From Kuschelorhynchus macadamiae (taxonomy: Eukaryota; Arthropoda; Insecta; Coleoptera; Curculionidae): 64,000 bases of DNA. The DNA lies in assembly GCA_030620095.1 (NCBI GenBank), contig JAUTXW010001616.1, positions 270,001 through 334,000 of the forward strand. Direction: 5' to 3'. Shown in pieces: positions 47,795-59,149 of the stretch (the stretch's first letter is position 1; each line of letters begins with the position of its first letter). The translations under genes were made by a program, and so were the position numbers. Under the pieces are notes generated by a model. That model saw only the letters and a list, made by a program, of their open reading frames with translations, did no database searches and was not told the DNA's origin.

Positions 47795-49600
47795 TTTTTC
47801 AATTTTTAATTCCCTCTAAGAGGGAAGTATTATAACCGGAAAAATCACCTATCCAAGTTTTTATAGATCTTCACGTTTTAAGGTCCCTAGATGCCAAAAA
47901 AACATACCTGTTTTCTCAATTCCGTCAGACAGTCTATCTGCCTGTCTGTCTGTTTGCGGCATAGCTAAAAAACTACTTAGCCGATTAACTTTAAATTTAA
48001 CTTTCGGTATGGTATTATAGAAATAACCTAGTAAAATGTTAAAAAAGAATATATTAAATAATTACCTATCCAACTGATCTCAAATTTTACACAAAAATTA
48101 AGTATTATGTAGGAATAAACTGGTAAAATTTTGGTACGAATTCAAGATGGCGAAATAAAATGGCGGATCAATAAAATACTTAAAAAATCAGCCTGCAAAA
48201 AATATTTATTAGATTTATTTCAAATTTTGTAAAATAATTAAGAGTAGCAAGAGGAAGGGGGAGGGAACTATCAAAATAAGATCTATAGTTTAAGTTTCTT
48301 ACTATTATTATGAACAAATACACATTTTATCATGTATAATGTTCGAGGAATAGCTAAAAAACTACTTGCCCGATTTAGGTCAAAAATTAAGGGTCATATG
48401 GGGGATGACATTTTGGTAAAAATCCAATATGGCGGAGGAAAATGGCAGCCTAGTGAATAGTTAAAAAAAATATTACCTTATAGAGATAAACTGGAAAAAT
48501 TTTGGGGCGAATTCAAAACGATGGAATAATAGCGTCACACCAACATTTACAGTTTATCCCCATATCACATTTGATTCGATAAATCATTTCTTAATAATGG
48601 TTTTTTTTTACCTCTTAGATCTTCACGTTTTAAGGTCCCTAGATGCCAAAAAAACATACCTGTTTTCTCAATTCCGTCAGACAGTCTATCTGCCTGTCTG
48701 TCTGTTTGCGGCATAGCTAAAAAACTACTTAGCCGATTAACTTTAAATTTAACTTTCGGTATGGTATTATAGAAATAACCTAGTAAAATGTTAAAAAAGA
48801 ATATATTAAATAATTACCTATCCAATTGATCTCAAATTTTACACAAAAATTAAGTATTATGTAGGAATAAACTGGTAAAATTTTGGTACGAATTCAAGAT
48901 GGCGAAATAAAATGGCGGATCAATAAAATACTTAAAAAATCAGCCTGCAAAAAATATTTATTAGATTTATTTCAAATTTTGTAAAATAATTAAGAGTAGC
49001 AAGAGGAAGGGGGAGGGAACTATCAAAATAAGATCTATAGTTTAAGTTTCTTACTATTATTATGAACAAATACACATTTTATCATGTATAATGTTCGAGG
49101 AATAGCTAAAAAACTACTTGCCCGATTTAGGTCAAAAATTAAGGGTCATATGGGGGATGACATTTTGGTAAAAATCCAATATGGCGGAGGAAAATGGCAG
49201 CCTAGTGAATAGTTAAAAAAAATATTACCTTATAGAGATAAACTGGAAAAATTTTGGGGCGAATTCAAAACGATGGAATAATAGCGTCACACCAACATTT
49301 ACAGTTTATCCCCATATCACATTTGATTCGATAAATCATTTCTTAATAATGGTTTTTTTTTACCTCTTGTAAGAGTATCATTTTGTTCCGCCATTTTGGA
49401 CACTGATTAATTTGAAAACAATCGGATAATTGGGTTTTGAGCACCGTTTTGAGTTATGCCGTGCAAGACAGAACGGCAGACCGAAATGGGTGAATTTTCG
49501 GGATCTAAGAATCCTAAAACGCAAAGTTCTGCAAAAATTTCAGAGCCTGATTTTTTTCACAATTATAATACCATATTAAATATAGAAAGCCCCGAGGTGA
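47795..49600 (+). repeat. Family A repeat with internal 752-bp tandem duplication
   Basis: Begins at the hairpin TTCCCTCTAAGAGGGAA (47810-47826) and then shows the family order: AGATCTTCACGTTTTAAGGTCCCTAGATGCC, a GTCT tract, and units with AAAACTACTTA and AAGATGGCG..AAATGGCGG. The end (49370-49580) is in reverse orientation (CATTTTGTTCCGCCATTTTGG...CACAATTATAATACC), so the locus is a head-to-head pair. The block 47865-48616 is repeated at 48617-49368. Confidence 0.85.
47865..49368 (+). repeat. 752-bp tandem duplication (two units)
   Basis: Units 47865-48616 and 48617-49368, both starting AGATCTTCACG and ending TTTACCTCTT. I saw one difference (CCAACTGATC versus CCAATTGATC near 48070/48822). 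Either a very recent duplication or an assembly artefact. Confidence 0.9.
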
Positions 49601-49784
49601 GCAAAAATTAAAATGAACAATCTAAAATATTTGGTTTAATGTTGCTTCTAATTATGTAAGTTTTAATTTTGAAATTATTATTTGAGAGCAAAATTGTGCA
49701 AAATATTATAATAAATATTGAACGCTGGAATGGGTATGTGTCCCCAATCCCCTCATGGTGACGCCGTTGGATAATAGTGGCGGA

Positions 49785-50215
49785 TATGCAGTGGCGTAGC
49801 TACACCCCCGCAGTGCGGGGCCCAAGGAAAATTATGGATGACCTTTTTTTTAGTGATCAGATATTTTCCCGCCCTTTTGTTCACTTTGCTTCTAAGGGGA
49901 TTATGCAAAACTATGAATGAACTTAAGACTTAAACAGTATAATTTTTTTATTACTTAGTTATATTTGTGAGTCACGAAAACAATATCAAAAATTCTACCA
50001 CCGTCCATGAACGCGTAACCCCCTAAATATTCACATTAAGTAGAAGTTGGTTTTTGTGGGATAACTCGTCTCTTTTTCATACTATAAATATAGCAATAGA
50101 ATAAAAACTTATAAAATTCTCTCCAAAAAAGTTCTTTACAGTTTTTAAGTAACACCAGCATTACCGCCTTAGAAGCCACTATAGGCTGACTGACGCCGTC
50201 TGTAATTACAGTTGT
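49785..50215. repeat. CAGTGGCG-type transposon end and flank
   Basis: GCAGTGGCGTAGCTAC at 49791 followed by CAGTGCGGGGCCCAAGG looks like one end of a non-autonomous transposon. The other end was not located. Confidence 0.35.
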
Positions 50216-50394
50216 TATTCATTGGCATATCGCCAAGTGTGCTATGCCTGGATTAAGTGTACTCTTCAACGCCGCGACGCACACCAGCATAGTGGCTCCT
50301 ATGGCTATAGTGCTGGTGTTATGTATAAAGTGTATAGAACATTTTTTATAGATAACTGACTGACTATTAAAACTATATATTATATAGTATTTAA

Positions 50395-50830
50395 TTTTTA
50401 CCTCCCTCCAAGATGTTTGCGGATCTTTACGTTTTCGGGCCCCTGGATCCCGAAAAACATGTTCTCCCATTTCTGTCAGTCTGTCGATCTGTCTGTACGC
50501 AATAGAGCTCACAAAAGACTTATTGACTTCAAATTTTGGTCAAAACTCAAGGGTTATACGGGAATAAAATCGTTCCATTTTGATAAAAATCCAATATGGC
50601 GGAACAAAACCATAAAAAAAACATAAAATTTTTGTGTACATCCATTATGGCGGAACAAAAAGGCGGACTAATGAAGGGTTTAAAAAATCAGTACCAAGCC
50701 AAAAAACTTCTTATGCAACTAACTTAAAATTTTACACAAAAATCAAGTGTTAATCAGGGGTAGACTTTTTAGCGCGAATCCTATTTGGTAAAACAAAATT
50801 TTTCAATATTCTGTAAAATTCGATTTAGTG
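50395..50830 (+). repeat. Family A repeat, short copy
   Basis: Degraded start, then GATCTTTACGTTTTCGGGCCC, a GTCAGTCTGTCGATCTGTCTG tract, CAATATGGCGGAACAAAA, TTATGGCGGAACAAAAAGGCGG, and a further AAAAAACTTCTTATGC unit. Confidence 0.8.
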
Positions 50831-51214
50831 GAATGAAACCTTCGTTTAAGGAGGAAAACAATAAAGGACTAATTTATTTTTGTAGACTACTTAAATAATG
50901 TAAAAAAATAATATTAATAATAATAACAATGATACTAATAAATAAATAAAAAAAATTAAAAATTTAAATAAATTTAAGTTTATATAGGATTTGTATAAAA
51001 TTACCAAATAATTCTAAGCATTCTAGACTGTTTATTGTAAGTAATGGAATTCTGAGAGAGGCAAGTTGTGGCTAAAGGTAAATTTACCGGTGTTTTCTTA
51101 TTTTCACATGATTTTTTGACCCACCACCTGGACTACTTGCTATTCCTCTAAAATCACGTGTAAAAATAAGAAATTCCTTGCAATGTATCTGAAGTTCCTT
51201 GCAATTCCTTTAAA

Positions 51215-53150
51215 AATTCTTTGGAATTGCTCTTTCAAATTCCTTTTTTTTTTCTCGAAAAACAGAAGTATTGCGATCGTGAAAAAATCACCCTGCCAGA
51301 TTTTTATAGATCTTCATGTTTTAGGGTCCCTAGATGCCAAAAAAAAACATGTTTTCTCAATTCTGTCGGTTTACCAGTCGGTCCGTACGCGGCACAGATC
51401 AAAAACTACTTATCCGATTAACTTCAAATTTTGGTCAAAAATGATGGGCTATAAGGGGATGAAATGGTAACATTTTGGTATAAACCTAATGTGGCAGGAC
51501 AAAATGGAGGACTGGTGAAACGTTAAAAAAATTATTACTAAAAAACTACTTACCCAATTTAACTGAAATTTTGCGCCAAAAACTAAGTATTATGTAGAAA
51601 TCAACTGGTAAAATTTTGGTATTGATCCGGGGGCGTATTTTTTTATTCGATGGTGAATCCACCAGAGGTATTCCACCAAGGTGTTTTTAAATTTATGCTG
51701 GTTGATTTCTGATGCCACCCATCAGTGTTTTTATATTCATCAAATATTTGTGGTGGCTCCACCATAAATGCCACATTTCAACCGGCTCTAGGACATGGTT
51801 GATTTGGTGGATGGTTAAGAAGTAGGGAGAAATGTCATATCAAAGGCAAAAGTTTATTTTTTTTCTTTATCGCTGAATTGTGTACAATTCTTAACAATGG
51901 AATTTATAAGTGTTGAACTTGTAGATCATTCAGATGGACAAAAATATATTCATATAATTCATATTTAACTTCTAAGGAAATTCTGGAGATATCAATACAT
52001 AAATCTATTAAATGGACTTTTATTGTTATTTGTTATAACACATAAAACTCATTATTTTATACGTAGAAAAATATGAAACGAAATTAAAAAAATTAAAACA
52101 CACAGTATTACACCAAACTGTTTTTTGCATGTTCGGTGCACCCAACACTGGTTGATTTTGAATGACGTCATCCCATCACTGCTTCAATCCACCAGCCCAA
52201 ACTGATGAATATAAAAACGCACCCCAGGAGGGCAAAACAAAATGCGGGCCTAGTGAAATGTTGAAAAAATATTACTAAAAAACTACTTATCCAATTTACT
52301 TGAAATTGGATAAGATAACAAACATCAAGCATTACGTTGAAATCACCGAGTAAAATTTTAGTGCGAATCCAAGATGGCGAAACAAAATGGCGACTTAATA
52401 AAATATTCAAAAATTCAGCCTGAAAAAACTATCTACTTGTTATTATACGGATTAAAATTTTTGTGCAAGAATTAAGTATGATGTAGGATGTAGAGATGAA
52501 CAAATAAAATTGTAGAATTCAAGATGGCTGAATAAAATAGTGGCCAAATAAAATATCGTAATTGGGAAAAATGCATCTCCAAAGTTTAACATAGCTTCAA
52601 ATTTTAGCCTTTTTAGATGCCCAAAAATATGTTTTCCCAATTTCTCGGTCTGTCTGTCAACATTTTGGTATGAATCCAAGATAGCGGCCTAATAAAATAT
52701 TTTAAAAATCAGCCTGAAAAACTACTTATTAGACTAATTTCATTTTTTTTGCAAGCATTAAGTGTGATATAGAAATAAACTAGTAAAATTGTGGTACGAA
52801 TTCAAAATGGCGGAACAAAATGGGGACCAAATAAAATGTTTAAAAAATCATCGTAAAAATATTTTCTTATTCAATAGACTTTATGTTTTTCACAAAAATT
52901 AAATGTGAAATGGGAATAAATTGATACGAATTCAACATGATGGAACAAAATGGCACGGGGTTTAGAAAAATCAGTGTAAAAACTACTTATTCAATTTTTT
53001 TAAGATCATGTCCAAAAATCAAGTGTGCAGGGGTAGAAACTGGTAAACCGATTTTTTTACATGTACTGTTCTGTGCAAAGGTCCCGTGTTTAATAACTAC
53101 TTACCATTTGGTTTATCTTTATCAAAATTACCATTGTAAATGCTAAAAAG
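51215..53150 (+). repeat. Family A repeat, long copy interrupted by a MITE
   Basis: Starts TCCTTTTTTTTTTCTCG..AGTATTGCGATCGTG, then TTCATGTTTTAGGGTCCCTAG, then successive units with AAAACTACTTAT at about 51401, 51543, 52281 and 52422, a spacing of about 141 bp where not interrupted. Later units recur to about 53050. A 597-bp MITE is nested at 51629-52225. Confidence 0.82.
51629..52225. mobile_element. MITE nested in family A
   Basis: Left end GGGGGCGTATTTTTTTATTC and right end GAATATAAAAACGCACCCC are imperfect inverted repeats. It splits the family A phrase GATCC|AAGATGGCGG-like at 51628/52226. Internal motifs such as GGTGGATT and AACACTGGTTGATTTT occur; there is no coding frame. Confidence 0.65.
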
Positions 53151-53189
53151 CGGCTTTTAATAAATAACACACTTTATATTTTCGTCTTT

Positions 53190-54232
53190 TTTTTTTTAAC
53201 TAAAATCGATGTTGATGTTATACCAAACACAAGAACCCCAAGGTCTAACAACTTTAGTGATATATTTTACACTAAATTATCTCCTAAAAATTCTAATAAG
53301 ACGAAAATGCATGGGGTCCGCAGATGTTTGGTTTTGGGGATACACGATGTCAAAGTTAAAAAAATCCGAAACAGTAAGAGCTGTTTGATTAAAATTTGGA
53401 ACAATCCCATAGGTATCTAAAGGCTATAATTCGACAGTATGCAACAGTTTTTATTTCAACCATCGGCGTAGGTATGGGTAACCAGCCCTGATTCTCTTAA
53501 TAAAAAAATAGTACGCCACTGAGTTAAAAAAAACTCCTGGCTTTATCGTTTAGGGCGAGTAAAAATACAAAAAAAATACCTTTTGACATACGGCAAGTAG
53601 TTTTTGGGACAAAAACACGTTTGATACACGTCCATCTGGCCCCTCTGGTCCAGTTTTAATTGGAATCACAATTACTCACTCTACAAAGTGATTGCTTGGA
53701 TCATTTTAGAAAAAATTTAAAAGTTTGAGATTAAAATATATTAATATAACACACCGTATCTCAAAAATAGAGCATTTGTGGACATTATTTATTAAAACTT
53801 GTTTTCTTAAAATGCTCCAAGGAATCATTTTGAGCAATTCTGACTTCAACCAAAACGGGAGCAAAGGTGACAGAAGGGTGCATTAAAATAGAATTTGTTT
53901 TTTTTTCTCAAAAACGACATGTCGTATCCAAAATATTAAGAGGTGTTTTTACATAAGAAAGTCAGGGATGGTTACCATACCTACGTCCATGGTTGAAATA
54001 AAAACTGTTAAATACTGTCATATATAACCTTCAAATACCTATGAGGTTGTGCCAAATCTTAATCAAATAACTCTTATTGTTTCGGAATTACTTTAAAGTT
54101 TAACACCCCGTGTCTCGGAAACCAATCATCTGTGGACCTACGTAAATAGGAACTTTTCGTGTTATTTTTTACAAAGAATATCCCGTTAAACGTTGTATCA
54201 TGTTTTTTGAAACACCGTGTATATTTAAGTAC
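53190..54232. mobile_element. Non-autonomous element with long inverted repeats
   Basis: Arms of at least 150 bp: 53330-53480 (CCGAAACAGTAAGAGC, CCCATAGGTATCTAAAGG, CAGTTTTTATTTCAACCATCG) matches 53965-54120 inverted. The right end carries CACGGTGTTTCAAAAAACATG on the minus strand, a mariner-type terminus. No transposase frame lies between the arms. Confidence 0.6.
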
Positions 54233-54334
54233 AAGCACTTACTTTAAAGGACTTGGTAATTGGGTATTTTGGTTTTAAGGAGTTAAAGAAAGATTTTCTG
54301 ATTATAATATAGCACACATCTGTTTTTACTTCCC

Positions 54335-54980
54335 TTGCAAGATAGAAGTAATATAATAGTGAGAAAATCATCCTACCAAGTTTTTACATATCTTCGCGTT
54401 TCAGGTTAAAAAATAGATTTTTCCATTTCCGTCGGTCTACATCGCGACATAAGTAAAAACTACTTACCACATTAACTTAAGATATTAATTAAAAATCAAA
54501 ATTCAATAAATGGAATTTTTCCGAATATTTAAACATTTTATTAGGCCGTCCTTTTGTTTTGTTACAAAGAATTCGCACTAAAAATTTTTTGGTACTGAAT
54601 TTTTAAACATTCAATGTTCCTCCACAATAGGTTTACACAAAAATTTTACTAGTTTATCACACTTTATTTTTGCGCAAATATTGACGTCTATTCGATATGT
54701 AGTTTATTAATAACAATTTTTTTAGAATTTGAGAGGCCGCCAGTTTGTTCCGTGATTTTTTTCATTTCACTTATTACCCTGGTTTTTTGACCAAAATTTC
54801 AATTCAATCAGATAAGTAGTATTTGAGTTATGCCGCGTAGAGACAGACCGACAGACTGACGGAATTCAGCGAACATATTTCTCTAGGTCCAGGGACCAAA
54901 AAGCGAAATGATCTCCAAAAATCTAGGAGGGTGATTTTTTCACGATTACGATCACGATGTTTTTTATAAGGGGGAAGTAA
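54335..54980. repeat. Family A copies, two orientations
   Basis: 54335-54500 is plus oriented (TTCCCTTGCAAGATAGAAG, CTTCGCGTTTCAGG). From about 54510 the sequence is minus oriented, ending CTAGGTCCAGGGACC..CACGATTACGATCACG. Confidence 0.75.
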
Positions 54981-55000
54981 AAAAGAGAATAATATTAGTG

Positions 55001-55005
<5 letters not shown>

Positions 55006-55078
<73 letters not shown>
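55006..55078. repeat. (TA)n microsatellite
   Basis: About 70 bp of TA dinucleotide beside a family A copy. Confidence 0.95.
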
Positions 55079-55080
<2 letters not shown>

Positions 55081-55159
55081 CCATATGACACCTTAAAGAT
55101 TGTTTTATTTAAGTACATTTTTTATTGTTGTATCAAGAAGCGATAAATTCTTCATTTAC

Positions 55160-55470
55160 TGATCGATATACTTAGATATCTAATGAAAAGTCATTTACCG
55201 CGTTCGGAACGAACGTATCAAAAGTTGCGACGATATTTCAGCAATTTTACAATGACATAACATAATTAGGAGTCGTCCCCATCGTTGCAATTACCTGCCG
55301 ATATAATTTAAAGCGGAAAAATAGGGTCATTATTTTTTTACATATTTAGTCGGCTGGCGCCGTTATTTGCGGAAAACGCCGCGAATTTACGATCAGCGAT
55401 CGCTCATTTTCTATTAATAGATCTTTTCTCCGTGTGATCAACACAGGATATCATGGGCAGAATGTAATGC
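55160..55470. promoter_or_regulatory. GC-richer candidate regulatory block
   Basis: Single-copy sequence between family A clusters, about 15 kb upstream of Dad. It includes ACCGCGTTCGGAACGAACGT, GTCGGCTGGCGCCGTTATTTG, AAAACGCCGCGAATTTACG and CAGCGATCGCTC. No open frame. It is the only non-repetitive island in 54.3-59.1 kb. Confidence 0.3.
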
Positions 55471-55574
55471 GGTGTTCGTCGATATGGATAAATTTAGTTT
55501 GATTTTGAATTAATAAATACCGATAACTACTATATTACAACTAAACTACTGCTCATAATAAGGTGACCACTAGT

Positions 55575-57377
55575 TTTTTTACTACCCTCCCTGGTTTTTA
55601 AAGATCCTTACGATTTTGGATACCTAGTTGCCAAAAAACATGTTTTCTCGTCGGTCTGTCTGTCTGTCGGTCTGGCTAGTCGCGGCATAGCTATAAATAG
55701 CAAATTTTGGATAAAAATGAAGGGTTATATGGGGATGATAACTTTTGGTAAAAATTAGCCTGTAAAAACTGTTTATTAGATTGATTTTTTTTACAAGTAC
55801 AATTTTGCAAACGTGATATAGAGATGAACTGGTAAAATTTTGAACGAATTCAAGATGGCGGTACAAAATGGCGGCTAAATAAGATCTTTGTAATCGTGAA
55901 AAAAAGTTTTACAGGTTTACATATCTTCACGTTTTTGCGTCCTAGATACCAAAAAGAAAATGTTTTCTCAATGCCGTGGATCTGCCTGTCGGTCTCTCTG
56001 CTCGTCTGCCTCTGAGGAGTTCGCGGTCTTGCTAAAAACTACTTACATGATAAGGCGAAACAAAATGGCGGCATAGTAAACTGTTAAGTATTACTATCAA
56101 TTATGTCAAATTTTGCGCAAAATTCAAAAATAAACATTTTCACTGACTTTCAAAAAGTAAAGTATTATGTGGGAATCAACTTGTAAAACTTTTTGGTGTG
56201 AATCTAAGATGGCGGAACAAAATGGCGGATTAGTAAAATATATAAAAATTTGGCCTGAAAACTACTTAATAGACTGATTTAAAATTGTGTGTCATAAATA
56301 TTTGTGGTATAAAAAAAATTCAGCCTGAGAAACTACTTAATGGCCTGATTTTAAATTGTGTGTCATAAATAATTGTGGTATATAGATGAAGTAGTAAAAC
56401 ACTGTGGCTTCAAATTTATTCAAAAATTAAGGATCATATGTGGATAACCAGCTAATATTTTAGTAAAATTCCAGTATGCCGAAATAAGATGGCGGCCTAT
56501 TGAAACGTTAAAAAAATATTACTGAAAAAACTAATTACCTAATTTACCTCAAATTTTGCACAAAAATCAAGTGTTATATAGGAATGAAATGGTGATATTT
56601 TGGAATAAATATAAGATAGCAAAACAAAATGAAGGCCTAATAAAGTATTAGAAAATCAGCCCGAAAATACTACTTATTATAATAATTTCAAATTTTGTGC
56701 AAGCATTAGATGTGATATAGAAATAAACTGGTAAAGTTGTGCTACGAATTCCGGATAGCCGCACAAAACTGCGACCAAATAAAATTAAAAAAAAATCTTT
56801 TTTTTGCAGAAAAATTAATTGTGATATAGGGATAAACTGGTACGAGTTCAACATGACGTGACAAAATGGCGGTGTAAACTGGTAAAATATTGGTTGGAAT
56901 TCAATATGATGGAACCAAATGACGCCAGATAAAAATGTTTTGAAAGATAGTATTTATGTGTTACTAAATGTACTACTACTATGTACTGAATTAAATTGGG
57001 TTACACTACACTATCCCTAATAAAAGGAAAAATTCATAACAAGCGAAGTTCCGGGTAAAGCAAATTTACCGATTGATACACTTGCGGCATTGCAGGACAT
57101 GTTCAAGACAGCGATCACAGTGCCCTTGTGTTGGCAAGGCACTTCTACATTCTCTTATCCAATTGACAAATGTTGCACAAAAATTAAATGTGATATAGGG
57201 ATAAACCGGTACGAATTCAACATGCTGGAACAAAATGGCGATCTTAAAAAATCAGTGTAAAAACTACTTATTCAATTTATTTTAAATTATACCCAAAAAT
57301 CAAGTCTAGCACTTCACTATTCATAATAAAAAAAAGATTAATAATGAGGGAAGTCCTGGGTAAAGGAAATTTACTGA
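55575..57377 (+). repeat. Family A repeat cluster
   Basis: Several joined copies. A GTCGGTCTGTCTGTCTGTCGG tract lies at about 55650 and a second start lies at about 55890 (AATCGTGAAAAAAAG). Units carry AAGATGGCGGTACAAAATGGCGGC (55851), AAGATGGCGGAACAAAATGGCGG (56206) and AAGATGGCGGCC (56488). Distal ends GTTCCGGGTAAAGCAAATTTACCG (57050) and GTCCTGGGTAAAGGAAATTTACTG (57350) close two copies. Confidence 0.82.
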
Positions 57378-59125
57378 TTTTTACTTCCCTCGTAAAAGGG
57401 AAGTATTGTAATTTAAATATAAAATTGAAGAGAAATAATTCTTTGTGAATATACAGGGTGTATTATAAGGAAATTATGATTTTTTCTTATTCATGACTTC
57501 CGGGTTTCTATAAAAAAAATTTAAATGTTTCCTCTAATATAGTTTTTGAGAAAGCAACTTAAAAAAGCCTTTTAATTTTTCCTTCCCTCGTAAAAGGGAA
57601 ATATTTTAATCGTCAAAAACTCACAGTCTGTCGTTCTGACATTCTGTCTGTTCGCGACATAGATAAAAAACTACTTACTCGATTGACTTAAAATTTTGGT
57701 CAAAAATTAAAAATCATATGGATCAAAATTACTTATCAGATTCAAACTTTAGCTAAAAATTAAGGGTCATATAGCTATCACCTGGTAATATTTTGGTAAA
57801 AATCCAATATGAGGGAACATGCCTAGTGAAACGTTAAAAAAATATTACTAGAAAAACTAATTGTCGAATTTACCTCAACTTTTGCACAAAAATCAAGTGT
57901 TATATAGGAATGAATTGATAACATTTTGGTATGAATATAAGAGATAAAGAAAACAAAATAGTGCCCTAATAAAATATTTAAAAAATCGGCCTGAAAAAAC
58001 TACTTATTAGATTAATTTTAAATTTTGTGCAAGCATTAAGTGTGATATAGAGATAAACTGGTAAATTTGTGGCACGAATTCAAGAAGGTGGAAAAAATAG
58101 CCGCCATATAATTTTTTTTTAAACCTACGTAAAAAAATCTTATTCAGTTGACTTTAAATTTTGCAGAAAAATTAAATGTGACTGATACAGGGATAAAATG
58201 GTACGAACTCAACATGACGTAAGAAAATGGTGCATCAATGTAAAAACTACTTACTTAAATTATGTCCAAAAATAAAGTGTGCAATGACAAAATATTGGTA
58301 GGAATCCGATATGGTAGAAAAAGTGGTGTCCAATAAAAACGTTTGAAAAGACATTATACAGGGTGTTCCAAAAGGTCTTACCAATAATATCCCTGCTTTT
58401 TGAGATATTTAAGTGAAAATTGGTGATAACAAATTTTTTTGAGCCAGTAATAATAATACGCCTTCAATTTTGATGTAACTTGTTGAGTTACTACTTTTCG
58501 CTCTTAAAAATGTTGTAACTTTTTTATATACAAAATTTTGCTACAGATGCATTGATTCCAATTGATTCTTGTCCTAGCCTACTTTATAAAAATTGTGAAA
58601 TGAACTCGAATATCCTAATTGGTGAGTACACGAGGCTGTTTCAAGTAATAAAACAGCAAATATCTCGAAAACGGTAAAATGTAGGTAGATTTATAAGGTA
58701 TAGCTTTTCTATGAAGAAAAGATAATAGAAAATATTTTTTCTATACAAAACTTCCTAATTTTGTATAAAAAAAAGTTAGAACATTTTTAAATACACTCCT
58801 ACGCTCTTCTCGCCGTCTACAAGTTACAGCAAAATTGAAAGCGTATCTGTTATTACTCACTATAAAAAATCCGTTATCACCAGTTTTCACTTTAATATCT
58901 CAAAAACAATTACTTTAAACAATCGATAATAAAATTTGAACTTAATCACCCTGTATCTTTCTTAATATTAACTTTTGGACTAAGGCAAGTATGGCTAAAT
59001 CGTGATATTTTAATCAAATCTATGTGTTACTAAATGACTATGTAAGAAACTAAACTGGGTCACACTTCACTAATAAAAGTACAGATTCATAAAGAGGGAA
59101 GTACCGAGTAAAGTAAAGTGACTTA
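57378..59125 (+). repeat. Family A repeat copies, interrupted
   Basis: Two hairpin starts, ACTTCCCTCGTAAAAGGGAAGT (57379) and CTTCCCTCGTAAAAGGGAAA (57583). The first is broken after about 60 bp by an ACAGGGTGTATTATAAGG sequence. The second continues through the units and ends GAGGGAAGTACCGAGTAAAG (59095-59115). A TIR element is nested at 58359-58953. Confidence 0.8.
58359..58953. mobile_element. Non-autonomous mariner-type element nested in family A
   Basis: Left CAGGGTGTTCC and right CACCCTG, each next to TA (58357-58358 and 58954-58955). Arms match for more than 100 bp: TTTTTGAGATATT-AAGTGAAAA-TGGTGATAAC-AATTTTTT is present on the left and inverted on the right. 595 bp, no coding frame. 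About 65 bp right of it is also not family A. Confidence 0.72.
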
Positions 59126-59149
59126 TTGAAAAATTATTTGTTTTTTTTT

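Noticed and set aside
51183..51470. Frames in family A encoding peptides such as YRSSCFRVPRCQKK.
   Set aside because: The frames are short, differ between copies and are broken by stops in most; the conservation is at the DNA level.
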